Below are positions 29,098 through 40,219 of a stretch of 64,000 bases of DNA, in pieces; the first letter of the stretch is position 1, and each line of letters begins with the position of its first letter. Made by a program: the position numbers and the translations under genes. Source of the stretch: Acanthacorydalis orientalis (Eukaryota; Arthropoda; Insecta; Megaloptera; Corydalidae); the NCBI GenBank assembly GCA_034766995.1, contig CM068322.1:19781745-19845744 (forward strand), read 5' to 3'. Below the pieces are notes generated by a model, which was not told where the DNA came from, searched no databases, and saw only the letters and a list, made by a program, of their open reading frames with translations.

Positions 29098-29565
29098 TTT
29101 TTTTATTACCCCAAATAAATAGGGAGGTACATATATGATTTTAAGAAAAATTATTCAAGTATTTTTGAATATCGCATGGTCTAACAATGCTGAGAAAACT
29201 TGAATACTATCGTATTTTCAACTAAAATAAATAAGTATTCTCCATTATACAAAAAGGGTCAGTATGGCAAGTCATAATCCGCAAACTTTTAGTGACAACA
29301 ATTATAAACATATTACTAAACACATTCTTTTACAAATTTGGCAATAGCTTGGATCAAGATGAAAATATAAAAAACTCTGAAGTAGAAATAAAACAAGAAC
29401 ACTGAACTCTACAAGTTATAAGTAATTAGAAAACGTTTTCTTTCAGGAAATGATCATCAAATTTTTAACATGATTTCCTGATACACAATTTAAATTAATA
29501 ATTTATATTTTAAACCTAGAATATTATTATATTATATGATAAATACAGATCTCAACTTTTAATTG

Positions 29566-29634
<69 letters not shown>

Positions 29635-29657
29635 TATTCATTAGGCAAAGCATATAT
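29098..29657. other. 3' flank of the first ionotropic receptor, no gene seen
   Basis: A/T-rich sequence, ending in (TA)n at 29568-29632 immediately 3' of the receptor stop codon. No polyadenylation signal can be singled out because AATAAA-like hexamers are everywhere. Confidence 0.6.
29568..29632. repeat. (TA)n microsatellite
   Basis: About 65 bp of pure TA, ending about 25 bp from the receptor stop codon, so probably within its 3' UTR. Confidence 0.95.
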
Positions 29658-29947
29658 TTATTTATTTTTCTTTCTATGACTCCATATAAGTTCTCCTATA
29701 AGAAAAAACATCGAAAACATAATCCCCATGCTTAAAAAAATAAATGAAAATACTAAATCTTCAATTTTGACACTTGATGCTTTTGAATAGTTATTTCCTG
29801 GCTTTTTTAATGAACATTCTGGTTTCTTTTGTTTATATAATGAGAACACCCTAGACATAACACCAGTTTCATATAAACGACGCAATCTAAAATAAATAAT
29901 TATATACTGATAAATTATGTAAAAAAATATATTTATGTGAGGTAAAT

Positions 29948-29990
<43 letters not shown>

Positions 29991-30599
29991 TATAATTTTA
30001 AAAACATGCGTTCCATCTGATTTAAAATAATAATTATTTTAAATAGCATTTTATAAATACAAAAACGTATAGTTGATATACCTAAACTCAGTTTGATTAA
30101 TTAATTTAAACTTAATTAAAATTCTTCTATTAGAAATGAAAATATTTTAATAGGTACGATGTTTAGATTATTAACTGCTATAATTCATGCCTTAAAATAA
30201 TTAACAGTAATATTATGAAAGTGAGAAGTTACTTACTTAACATACACGAAAAGTTATAAAAATCAGTTGGAGCATTGTCGCGTAATATATGATTCTACAA
30301 TGATTATTAAAATAAAAATATAACTAAAGATAGCATACCCGTAAGTAATTATTTTTCTAAACGGCGATCCTTTCTGTACATTAGCTATCATATGTTGAGT
30401 TGGAAATAAATTAACTTCAGCTAATTCGCAAATTGCTTCTTCTGAAAATATTTCTTTAATTATTTTGTATCCTGTCGCAGTATCAACATGAAAAGCATAT
30501 CCGCCCTCTTTTACTTTATTAAGACCTGATAAAGGGTCTAAAAACTTTATCTTTTTATATATTTTTAGAGCTTCTGGGTCAGTTGTTTTCTAAAATTTG

Positions 30600-30643
<44 letters not shown>

Positions 30644-33267
30644 TTAATACTATATGCTAATTACATTAAAATAATCTTTGGTATACAAAATATCTTCAAC
30701 TCCAAGTTGTAGATGACTGTTTAAAAGCTTCGTTAACGAATTTATTGTCATTATTCTTTCATTTAATATTGATGAAACAATGCTTCCAGAATAAAATTGG
30801 TATAAAAGGAAAGAACACAGAATACTACTGAAAGTAATTATTCTGAACGATGAGGAATTGAGCATTCCAGATACACCTAAAAAAGAATAATCTTTATAAC
30901 AAAATATTATAATGAATGGGACTAAATTCTTTACACGCAACTAAATTATTAGTTCAAACTACATTTTTTCTTATATAAAAATAACGAATAAGTAATTCCT
31001 TGATATTGTTTTTCTTCGAATCATTATGTTTACAAATGAATTTTCTACTTACTTCACATACCACAAACTTATTTCTGATCAAAAATGTCGAATAATTGAT
31101 CATTTTGATCGTTTTTGATTATCGTTTATGCTGCTTTTTATGAAGATGGTATCATTGTCAGACCGCTAATTACAGAAAAATTTGAAAAAATTTAGCGGTC
31201 TGAAGATGATGGCATCGCTATCGAAAGGTATATAAGCAAGAATCGATTTTTTTATTTTACCTTGAATTATATTTACAAAAATGTACTTCATATTTCTATT
31301 GGAGTATTTGAATGCGCAATAATTTTTATTCCTAATGCAAAAATATAAGTTTATGGTTATGTTCGTTATATTCAAATACTGTGTACACATTGTATTTAAA
31401 TCGAAGTGCAGTGTTCGTTATGGCTTAATACATGTAAAATAAATAAACGAGACCTTGTGTATACGTCAATATTTAGAATCAATTTAGTATCGCGTTATTT
31501 TTGTTTAATGGCTTGATAAGATAAACGTGCGAATTTTTTAAAGGAACTAGTCACCTGGAAGTTTTGTATATTTTTTATAAAACAATATTTATTTAGTAAA
31601 ATTTTCATTTAATTCTATTGACTTTATAACCGTAATGTAATATTTTACAATTGCAATAATACTATTAACTAGTTATGTTCTATTTTGTTTTGTTAAAAAC
31701 TATTTTATTAAAATAAATTTTATTTTTGTATAATAATAATTTATGCAGGGCAGTACGAACCTTGTTGACTGAAAATACCAGTAATTATAATTAAAAGAGC
31801 ACTCCACGATGTGTCTATACATTCTGTCTTTGAATGTTTAACTTTATTTAAATATGTCAGTACGACAACAATTCGAAGTAAAATCAGAACAACAATGAAA
31901 TAAATAATAATAACAAACCAGACAGAATCTGAAAGTGGATGAAGAAAAACAATACGAAGAGCGTCTGTGTTTTTTGGATGACGGAATATAAAACAAGATC
32001 TGAAAAAGAAATAATCAAACATCTATATGATGAATATTAAAATCAACATATTTAAATAAGGAAGATCTCTCTTGATTCGCATTTTTACCGTGAAATCCAC
32101 GATTCGGTTGTATAGTCAACAGCTTTCAATCGTTCTTTTTTAAAAAATAACGGTGATCCACCGATATCTATTTCACGCCTTTCTAACATTCCAACCATTC
32201 CATCAAAGACATTATTATTTAAATATCCCCAAGAATTGGTACATGATATGTTTAATCTAAAATATTCAATGGGCATTTATTTTTTTTTGTAAAAAAAAAA
32301 CAAAGAAATGCATTTAATAAAAAAGAAGATATTCTTTTTTTTAAATATCGAAATCGAATTAAAGCGATTATTCATTTTCTTATAAAATCATTATAAAGAT
32401 AATCAAATTTGAATACTTGTGTTGATATATAATTAAAAATAAAATATATTAGTTTATAGCAAAGTTTTAAAATATTATTATTTCAAAAATAATGTGCATA
32501 AATTAGATAAATAAAAAAATCATAAAAAACTGACGAAAGTAATCTGAAAAATATGGTTGGCATGTAAGAAAAACTAGTTTAAACCATGTAATTGCAAATT
32601 TTACAAAAAATTCAATTATAGGTCATACAATCTAGATTTAGATTCTATAAACTATTATTTGGTTAAAAATTAGAAAATGAACGGTATATGAATATTTTTT
32701 AATGTATAATTAAAATAAGACGTATTTTGAAAATGATTTTGAGATATTTTGTACATTTATAACCAATAATAATTTTTTTATATATAAAAAATAAATCCAT
32801 CGTAAAATATCCATCAAACAAAAGATTTTTTTTGTATAGACCACCTTCTCGCAACGTCGTTTCCCCCGCTACACTCTATAAGTAACATGTTAACCATTTC
32901 CATTTCCGATATTTTACTAATCATTACCGATTATAAACCGCGGCAATAAGTGTGAGGACGAGTAGTCCCCCGGTGTTCGGTGTGTAAAGGATAGGGGTCA
33001 GAGGCCCATGGTAATATAAAACGAAATACAAAATTCTTGTACATCTTTACATTTTCATGATAATGTTACTTAGATACATAACAATACCAGAAATTAATAT
33101 ATAAAATAATTCGTTAAAACAACTTACCTAAAATTAAACATATGTTTAACATATTTCAATAAAGCAAAATTAAATTTATTCATTGAATCTAAATGACGAT
33201 TTTTATCAGATTCTAAATAATTTAAAAAATTCTGATTAATGTGTTGAGATACCTACAAATAACCATG

Positions 33268-33343
<76 letters not shown>

Positions 33344-34859
33344 ATTATAATCAACTTACCACAACAGCTGTTTTGAGTACAATCCCATGCAGGTTATACC
33401 GGCGAATATATTTCCAACGTTTATCATAAATTTTATAAGAAATAGTATTATTTTTATTAAGTGTCCAAAATCCTGTTAACGTCATATTCAAAATTCCACC
33501 ATGTGAATAACTTGGATTATAAATATCATAAAAAATATAATGACTTAAGTATCTCTCATGAATTGTACGTTTTGCTAGAGTTATTTCAGCATCGATATTT
33601 ATTTTTAAATTTGATAGGAACTCGTAAATATGGTCGTATGAATAATTATTTAGTAAAATTAACCAATAATTATGATCTCTAAACAATTTCTTGTTAGATG
33701 CCTGAAATTTGAAGATAATCAATTATTACAAATTATTTTTTCTCACCCCACAAACTACAAAAAATGTTCTAATCAAAAACATTTCATAAATAACTATTAC
33801 TTATTTTGATTATTGTTTAAGCACATTTCACAGTGATGCTATCCTGCTCAGAGTCCTAAGATACAGAAAAACCTTATAGATAAATTTTCTTATAGAATTC
33901 TCTGTACTTTATCCCTTTAATTAGAAAAATATTTATGGTTTGTTGGGTTAAAAAGTGATTCAATTGTGAAACTGAATTTATCCACAGTACCAAAACTATA
34001 TTTTTATTCTTACATTTACTAAAAGTGTCTTCCTGATATTTCAAGAAGAGATGTTTAAAAAGTAGTTTATTGAAAATTTTATTCATACTATCGAAATAAT
34101 ATTTTCAAATTCTATACTTCTCTTCATCTCAATTACTAATTTTAATAGATAAAACAATTTTATATTTCTTTATTTATACAGTTTTTATTAATGAAATTAG
34201 AAAAAGTAATAGTTTTTCATTAAACTTTTTTTATTATATCCTAGTAATTATCATATTTTGATAATTAATTATAATTTTTAAAGCATAACTATTTGATGTT
34301 TATTATAGATAATAAAAAGTGAAAAGAAAATACAAATTATATTTTTTCATATTTCTCAAAGTAATAATTACAGAATATAATCATACCGTAAGAATAAACT
34401 ACATATTATTATAATAGTTTTGTAGTTATAATATTAACATCTGAGATTTAATACTTGATACGAAATATATAATGTTGTATGGAATTTAAATTTAATTTTT
34501 AATTTATAAAGAATAACATTACTATAAAAAATATGTGAAATGAAATTAATTTAAAAAATACTTTATGATATACACACAGATGTTCATGTATGTAAAAGTG
34601 ATCATATAATAAGTACATAATTAAAAAAACTGTCATTCAAACAATTTGTAAAAAATGTCTTATTACCATTTCCATTATACTTGAAGAACGATGACATTCC
34701 TTATCGATGATGAATCCTCTCTTATACGGAACTGTTGATATTTTTATTAAATCATTTTCAGTTATTTCATTGGTAATATCGATATAAGAAGTACGTATGA
34801 AATTATATTGTGCTAATTGTTTTACCAAGATACTTTTTTCTATCAGTAAACCAAAAAAA

Positions 34860-34955
<96 letters not shown>

Positions 34956-35849
34956 TAATATTGGCAATTAAATTAAAACATGGGAAAATTTCATTAATTT
35001 AAATTGAATTAATTTCAGTCGTGCAGTATGAATTTATAAGAAAATGTTATATTAATTAATAACAATTTTGTAACCTATTCAACATGAATAGTTAAAAAGG
35101 AAATATTGTATTAAAATATAATAATAAAATTCAGGAAAGAGTTGAGAAGAAATATATAAAATAGTCATCGCCAGTTTTTTTTAATACTTAAAGTAAAAAA
35201 ATTAATCTTTCATTTTATTTACAATAAACCAGATATAAATATCTATTGAAATCTAATACGTAGTAACCTAAATTTTAGTGAAAGTGATGTTTTGTAGATT
35301 TTATTGTGAATACGTTTTTATTTTAAATAAAATGATTTTATCAATCTCATTTTAATACTTAAATAAATCTTTTAAATCTTTTAATATTAATTAAAAAGAA
35401 ACTATATACTACGTTAAAATGATATTAATGTTTAATTACTTTTTTTCGTATGGCAAGAAAAATCTTGTACATATTTTTTACAATTTTGTAGCATAATTTA
35501 TAGACTCAAAAAGTTTCAGCATGACGCATAAATCATTACACTTCCATTAATCAGAAAAATATAAATGAACTTTACCATAACTCATATGTAATAAATTATG
35601 AATGAAAATTTTAAAATTAAATCCATTTCGTAAAAATGAATAAAGATAGTAATAATTGAAAGTGGATATATTTATCTGAACTGAAAAATCACTATATAAT
35701 TTGATAAAGCATTATCCTAAATATCAAAAAATATAAAAATGTTTCCCAGACAAAATCTAATAGCTATAAATATCATTTATTTAATAAACTCAGTACTCAC
35801 ACCCAATTCGATTAGAGCTTCATAATTCCTTTTTCCATTCGTTATTTAA

Positions 35850-35902
<53 letters not shown>

Positions 35903-35914
35903 TGTATATATATA

Positions 35915-35965
<51 letters not shown>

Positions 35966-36317
35966 ATATTGTGTATATATATATATATTCATTATATTTT
36001 TTAAAAAATCTAAGACCAATACTTTCTAAATGTTTTAATCAATCTCCCACTTCTAGATTTTATTTGTTTACACCATTAAACTCTAATACTCCTAGTTTAT
36101 ATAAAATATTTTTAATCTCATAAATACTAAACAGTTCATACAAACCATTACTTGAATCTTTGTCACATAATAAAAACGTCACAAATTTCAAATTGTTCCA
36201 ATCGATATACATTTTAGTTAATTCTAGAATACGTCTTTCAAATAAAATATTACAGAAAATACAGTTTATTATATGTAAATATATAAGTACAAGCGAGTAA
36301 TACTTTTTAGTTGTCAT
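29658..36317 (-). CDS. Ionotropic receptor, IR75-like, intact, nine exons
   Basis: Divergent ionotropic glutamate receptor relative used in insect smell or taste. Exons on the minus strand: 36074-36317, 34667-34839, 33360-33701, 33128-33252, 32089-32256, 31761-31999, 30665-30876, 30339-30589 and 29658-29886. They sum to 1983 nt (660 residues) with every phase consistent. Visible in order are a signal-like N-terminus (KYYSLVLIYLHIINCIFC), an extracellular region, ligand-binding lobe S1 (NSWGYLNN, DGMVGMLERREIDIGGSP), membrane segment M1 (SDSVWFVIIIYFIVVLILL), a pore region ending SQQG, M3 (LYQFYSGSIVSSIL), lobe S2, and M4 (FSFIFLSMGIMFSMFFLIG) with a short basic tail. IDIGGSP and the FYSGS-type M3 fit the IR75 group, probably acid or amine sensing. 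Starts at 36362 or 36326 are also possible; 36317 gives the best signal peptide. The donor after SQQG is a weak GTTCGT. Confidence 0.88.
31158..31203. repeat. Perfect 12-bp inverted repeat in an IR intron
   Basis: TCAGACCGCTAA and TTAGCGGTCTGA flank a 22-nt A/T loop. GAAGATGGTATCATTG and GAAGATGATGGCATCGC lie just outside as approximate direct repeats. This looks like the core of a miniature element; it overlaps a copy of the dispersed TTTTTGATTATYG repeat. Confidence 0.75.
32840..33020 (+). repeat. GC-rich cassette, copy 3
   Basis: Lies in an intron of the first IR gene. GC-rich parts are ACCACCTTCTCGCAACGTCG at the left and, at the right, GACGAGTAGTCCCCCGGTG, GGATAGGGGTCAGAGGCCC and ATGGTAATATAAAA. 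The right end aligns with the ends of copies 2 and 4 (CCTGG followed by TAATA or TTTATA). The GAGCG motifs are decayed, and the left body differs from the other copies. Confidence 0.55.
33269..33343. repeat. (TA)n microsatellite
   Basis: About 75 bp of TA within the short intron between two exons of the first IR gene. It makes up most of that 107-bp intron. Confidence 0.95.
34861..34952. repeat. (TA)n microsatellite
   Basis: About 90 bp of TA with CATA and TGTA interruptions, some 20 bp upstream of the acceptor of IR exon 2. It would form much of the polypyrimidine/branch-point region of that intron. Confidence 0.95.
35851..35990. repeat. Compound (TA)n array
   Basis: About 140 bp of TA broken by TGTA, TTGTA and ATTATA, inside the first intron of the first IR gene, about 85 bp from its donor. 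Confidence 0.93.
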
Positions 36318-36533
36318 TTTTCGTTTCATTGATTTTATAATTTCTTTCAACGTTTTATACAAATACGATTACATATGAAACATACATTAAAATTACATAT
36401 TGATCAATGACAGTATGTCAAATCAGAAACCGCACTATAATTTGATTAGTTTTATTTTGAAAGACATTTTAATGATATCAGAATATATCTTATCAAATAA
36501 ATCTTGTTATATAAAATTACATACATACAGATA

Positions 36534-36536
<3 letters not shown>

Positions 36537-36595
<59 letters not shown>

Positions 36596-36616
36596 TGTGT
36601 GTGTGTGTGTGTGTGC
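36537..36616. repeat. (TA)n(GT)n microsatellite
   Basis: About 27 TA units, a CATCTG spacer, then about nine GT units, roughly 180 bp upstream of the IR coding start. Confidence 0.93.
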
Positions 36617-36944
36617 GTGCAACTATATAAAATTCCAATTATATATAGAGCACTTACATATATCTGTAAAATAGATGAGTACAAAGTTAATTAATAATGA
36701 CAGTATTTTTAATTATATTGTCTAACTAAACATAAATATCTGTATATGAAAAAAGGTAAATATATGACGTAAAAGACAATATATTTAACAATATATAAAT
36801 ACTGCAAATACATAACTATGTTAAAGATCTATTAATTTAAAAGGTGTGCATTTCAATTTCTAGAATATTTTATTATGAGCAGTAGGTTCATATAAAATTT
36901 GAAATTATTCGTCTAATATATTATCATGATTGGATTGTACCTTG

Positions 36945-36949
<5 letters not shown>

Positions 36950-37010
<61 letters not shown>
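36950..37010. repeat. (TA)n microsatellite
   Basis: About 60 bp of TA just 3' of the CPT2-like gene. Confidence 0.95.
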
Positions 37011-37012
<2 letters not shown>

Positions 37013-37059
37013 GTGATTTCAATTAATTGTTCAAGAGAACTTTTTTTAAACTAGCGAGA

Positions 37060-39054
37060 CTACTTCTTACATAAAATATCTAAAATTTCACAATACGACT
37101 GTTTTAAGTAGCTTGAAAAATCGGATCCCTTTTGAAATTGAAAACTGGTTATAGTAACACTAACACAACCATTTTGTACCATATAACAAAGACCATATCC
37201 ATCTTCAACTGATGGACCAAAACTTGCTAGCCGGATATGAGTTGAACTAAATTTTCTACTGAATAATATATTTTGATTTATTTTTTTAAATGAACTATCC
37301 TCAAAAAAAGGCACAGATATACATTTGTCTTCTGCAATTCGATTTAGACAGAATAAATGTCGATCGAATCCCTGTCCCATTGCCGCTTCACGAGTTAAAC
37401 GGTTATGTTCTTCAGAACATTTCTTAATTAATTCTCGTAATACTGTTTTATCTGCTCTTTGTTTATGAAGTACTTTACAAAATTCTTTTGTGGCCATCGT
37501 ACAGGGTCGGACAGTTTCTGTGCGTCCATGTTTAAACAAACTGGTATTGCATGTTTCATACGTTGATACGAACGATTCATTCTGTTTAAAATACGCTGAC
37601 TGGAATCCAAGTTGCACAATTCCATCTGGACTGACCATTTTTTTCTTACAAAAACTTTTTCCAAATCCAATAAATAACATTCTGTTTATATCCAAACATG
37701 AACATATAGTTTTATATTTTTTTATTGCGTCTTGAATAGAACATTCTATATAATTATCAGTATTTATTTTTAATACTTTAATATCGTCTAACGTGATGTT
37801 TTCATCAGGTATTGTGTTTGGGTGCACTTGTGGATTTTCAACAGAATCTTTGTGAATTTCTTCACAAAATCTTAAAACAGTCATTCCATCCATACAAGAA
37901 TGCTCAAAATTTATACCACTCACACCATCTTTCGATATAATTAATGAAAATGATTTGTCGAACCATCTATTTATACCGTCACCGTGAAGAAAATGTTTTA
38001 TTATTGATATATCACACTCTAAACATTCATCGTCGAGAATTAAATTGAAAATTGCAGAATCAATCAATCGAAGTGCTTTCTCATTTCCGATATTTTTAAG
38101 AAAACATCTCAATGTTGCCCATACATCTCTACTTTCTGTTGTCAAAATTCCGATTGGATAAGCAGGTGGTAGTGTTGTATCTTCCAGTACCAATTTCATT
38201 TTCGCTAATATTACATTTGATGGAAGTATGTTACCACATTTATCAAGTACGTCGAACACGTAAAAGTTACCTCTACGCATGACAAGTATATGATGTTTAT
38301 TTTTGTTTCGTATAATCCGATCTTGTTCTACATCAGGAATGCGAGTTGTATTAAACAGAAAATTGTATTGATTCATGTCCAATGGGAGTGCTTTATATGC
38401 ATGAGCTACATAATTTGAAAGAAATGACGGAAACATCAATGCTAATTTTTTAAAAGCTTTGCTATTCTTAACTTTCGGATTCAGATAAATAATTTCTGGA
38501 TCTAGAGTATTGTTTCGGAGCGATCGCATGTAACGTAACGAACTTATCAATAGATTTGTCGCTTTTAGTAGCTGATTGTTATACTGAGGCTTTGGATGGG
38601 GTACATGGATTAAACAAGAATTGCTATTAATAGGAAGTGGAGCACGATTTTTTAAATATCCATCCAACCATAAATCACTATAATAGCTCGTACTTTTGTT
38701 ATTATTGTATTTTGTTATTAATTTTTCATGTAACTTTTTGCCCGTTGATTCAGCAAAACATTTCACACATTCTTCTGCACTTCTATAATCTTTCTCTGAT
38801 AGCAGTGGTCTTAGTGAAGCCAAATAACGTTCACACGTTTTTTCTAAATTTGGTATTGGTACACATGGTAGAGAGTTCTGAAAATGCATCGTCGGTATAA
38901 TACTTTTTTGTAAAAATTGATAATCGTATGATGTACAACCACTGTGTCTGCACATAAAATGATAAACATTTTCTTTAATGTATTTACTTTCACGTAGAAT
39001 TTTCGATAAAGCTCTCATTTTTACATTGTATACTTTTTTTAATATATATTTCAA
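37060..39054 (-). CDS. CPT2: Carnitine O-palmitoyltransferase 2-like, intronless
   Basis: One uninterrupted 664-codon frame. CPT2 converts acylcarnitine back to acyl-CoA at the inner face of the mitochondrial inner membrane. Homology runs the full length: LWLDGYLKNRAPLPINSN, PLDMNQYNFLFNTTR, GNFYVFDVLD, LHGDGINRWFDKSF, FEHSCMDGMTVLRF (catalytic His385), FKHGRTETVRP (carnitine side) and GQGFDRHLFCL. Two oddities: the Trp-Gly after the catalytic His-Ser is Cys-Met, and the Ser-Thr-Ser motif expected near residues 598-600 reads Phe-Ser-Arg. The first Met or Met13 may start a basic mitochondrial presequence. All other long genes nearby except cyclin L are spliced, so this may be an expressed retrocopy or a lineage that lost its introns. 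It lies between two IR genes on the same strand. The frame has no lesion, so it is under selection or young. Confidence 0.9.
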   Translation of the reverse strand: MKYILKKVYNVKMRALSKILRESKYIKENVYHFMCRHSGCTSYDYQFLQKSIIPTMHFQNSLPCVPIPNLEKTCERYLASLRPLLSEKDYRSAEECVKCFAESTGKKLHEKLITKYNNNKSTSYYSDLWLDGYLKNRAPLPINSNSCLIHVPHPKPQYNNQLLKATNLLISSLRYMRSLRNNTLDPEIIYLNPKVKNSKAFKKLALMFPSFLSNYVAHAYKALPLDMNQYNFLFNTTRIPDVEQDRIIRNKNKHHILVMRRGNFYVFDVLDKCGNILPSNVILAKMKLVLEDTTLPPAYPIGILTTESRDVWATLRCFLKNIGNEKALRLIDSAIFNLILDDECLECDISIIKHFLHGDGINRWFDKSFSLIISKDGVSGINFEHSCMDGMTVLRFCEEIHKDSVENPQVHPNTIPDENITLDDIKVLKINTDNYIECSIQDAIKKYKTICSCLDINRMLFIGFGKSFCKKKMVSPDGIVQLGFQSAYFKQNESFVSTYETCNTSLFKHGRTETVRPCTMATKEFCKVLHKQRADKTVLRELIKKCSEEHNRLTREAAMGQGFDRHLFCLNRIAEDKCISVPFFEDSSFKKINQNILFSRKFSSTHIRLASFGPSVEDGYGLCYMVQNGCVSVTITSFQFQKGSDFSSYLKQSYCEILDILCKK

Positions 39055-39214
39055 ACATTTGTAAATGAAATAAACACTGAATAGATTTTAAATACCAAAA
39101 TAAAATATTAGGTTAAAATTAGCCATCGTTACTATGACATTGTTATTAAATGTCAAATTATAAATAAAATTAATATATAGTAGCATCCACAGATAAGGAT
39201 TACATCTGTCTATA

Positions 39215-39283
<69 letters not shown>

Positions 39284-39310
39284 AAATTGAACAAAATATT
39301 GTTCAAAAAC
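39055..39310. other. CPT2 5' flank with (TA)n tract
   Basis: The presumed promoter of the CPT2-like gene, including a 63-bp (TA)n tract at 39217-39279. No recognisable element. Confidence 0.6.
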
Positions 39311-39570
39311 CGTGTAGAGATTTCGTATTAAATTATTATTAACAATGACACCTGAAGCTAAACGAAAAATTATAATTATGGTACCATGACAAATGCAATA
39401 AAACGTGCGGATTTATACAACAAACCGCGTAATCCAACTATAAGAATGATTATATAGACATACTATACGATACGAGCGAAGCGATTCGCTGGAGCGAGCG
39501 GTGGCAAAGCCCTCCGGTGGTCATCGAGCATAACGAGTAGCGGGAAAAGCCTCCTGGCTTTATATAAAGT
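39311..39570 (+). repeat. GC-rich cassette, copy 4 (with AT-rich body type B)
   Basis: The body carries TTAAATTATTATTAACAATG, ACACCTGAAGCTAAACGAAA and GATTATATAGACAT, all shared with copy 6 near 46.5-46.8 kb. The cassette proper (about 39470-39565) holds GAGCGAAGCGATTCGCTG, GAGCGAGCGGTGGCAAAGCC, CTCCGGTGGTCATCGAGC, ATAACGAGTAGCGGG and AAAAGCCTCCTGGC, then TTTATATAAAG. It sits about 250-500 bp upstream of the CPT2 start. No intact frame is present. Confidence 0.78.
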
Positions 39571-39861
39571 AGTTTGTATCTAATTTCACAAACCAGTCAG
39601 GAAAAAAATAAATGTAAATAAATTAACATTAAAATTAAAATAAGAAATTCTACACGAAAATAGAAGAATGTTTCTATTTATCTTTCTTTAGCTCTCTTAA
39701 AATGAACATCATCCGCGAAATGCGTGTAAATGATAATTAAAAATAATCAATAATCATTTATTGAATATCAGTGATCAAAAAAAATATAATTTATGAGATG
39801 ATAGAATAATATATTCACTTATTGAAGTGAAATTAACAATATTGCTTAGTTTTTTTTACAA

Positions 39862-39966
39862 ATGATGGGAGGGTGAAGTTAAATGATGGGAGGAGGGAGT
39901 TACAGGATGGGAGGTAAAACTTACAGGCAGTGAAGAAGGAGTTACAGGGTGAGAGGGTGGTGTTAC
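39862..39966 (+). repeat. 21-bp minisatellite, five units
   Basis: Five consecutive 21-nt units begin at 39862, 39883, 39904, 39925 and 39946. Most follow a pattern AGGATGGGAGG, a variable middle, then GTTAC at the end (GTTAA in unit 1, CTTAC in unit 3). The units are purine-rich on this strand and GC-richer than their surroundings. The array abuts GC-rich cassette copy 5 with no gap. Confidence 0.85.
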
Positions 39967-40043
39967 GAGCTAAGCGAGCCGTGGCTGAGAACAAAGCGAG
40001 CGAGGGAGTCGCCCCCTGAAGTCAATGAGCGTAGCGACAGTAA
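39967..40043 (+). repeat. GC-rich cassette, copy 5
   Basis: Contains GAGCTAAGCGAGCCGTGG, AAAGCGAGCGAGGGAGTC, GCCCCCTGAAGTC and AATGAGCGTAGCGACAG. The right-hand GGG-AAGCCCC part found in copies 4 and 6 is missing. It starts exactly where the 21-bp minisatellite ends, which suggests the array grew from this element's left side. Confidence 0.72.
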
Positions 40044-40219
40044 AAATAAATCTTGTCATATTTCATCTACTAATTGAAACGATTATTTATATGATACATA
40101 ATAAATATCTGTATGTTATTTAAAAATAAATAATTGTTGAACACAAACAAAGAATTTTAAAAATCTAAACTTAAATCTCTACTTGTGTCTACACATGAAT
40201 TGTAATTATATTTAAATTA

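Larger units (their letters stand above)
36363..37059. other. Gap between IR start and CPT2 stop
   Basis: The first part is the presumed IR promoter. (TA)n followed by (GT)n lies at 36537-36616 and another (TA)n at 36950-37010, about 50 bp from the CPT2 stop codon. No other gene is seen. Confidence 0.65.

Noticed and set aside
39862..39966. Possible CRISPR-like array of 21-bp repeats
   Set aside because: Units are contiguous with no spacers, and the genome is eukaryotic; it is a minisatellite.
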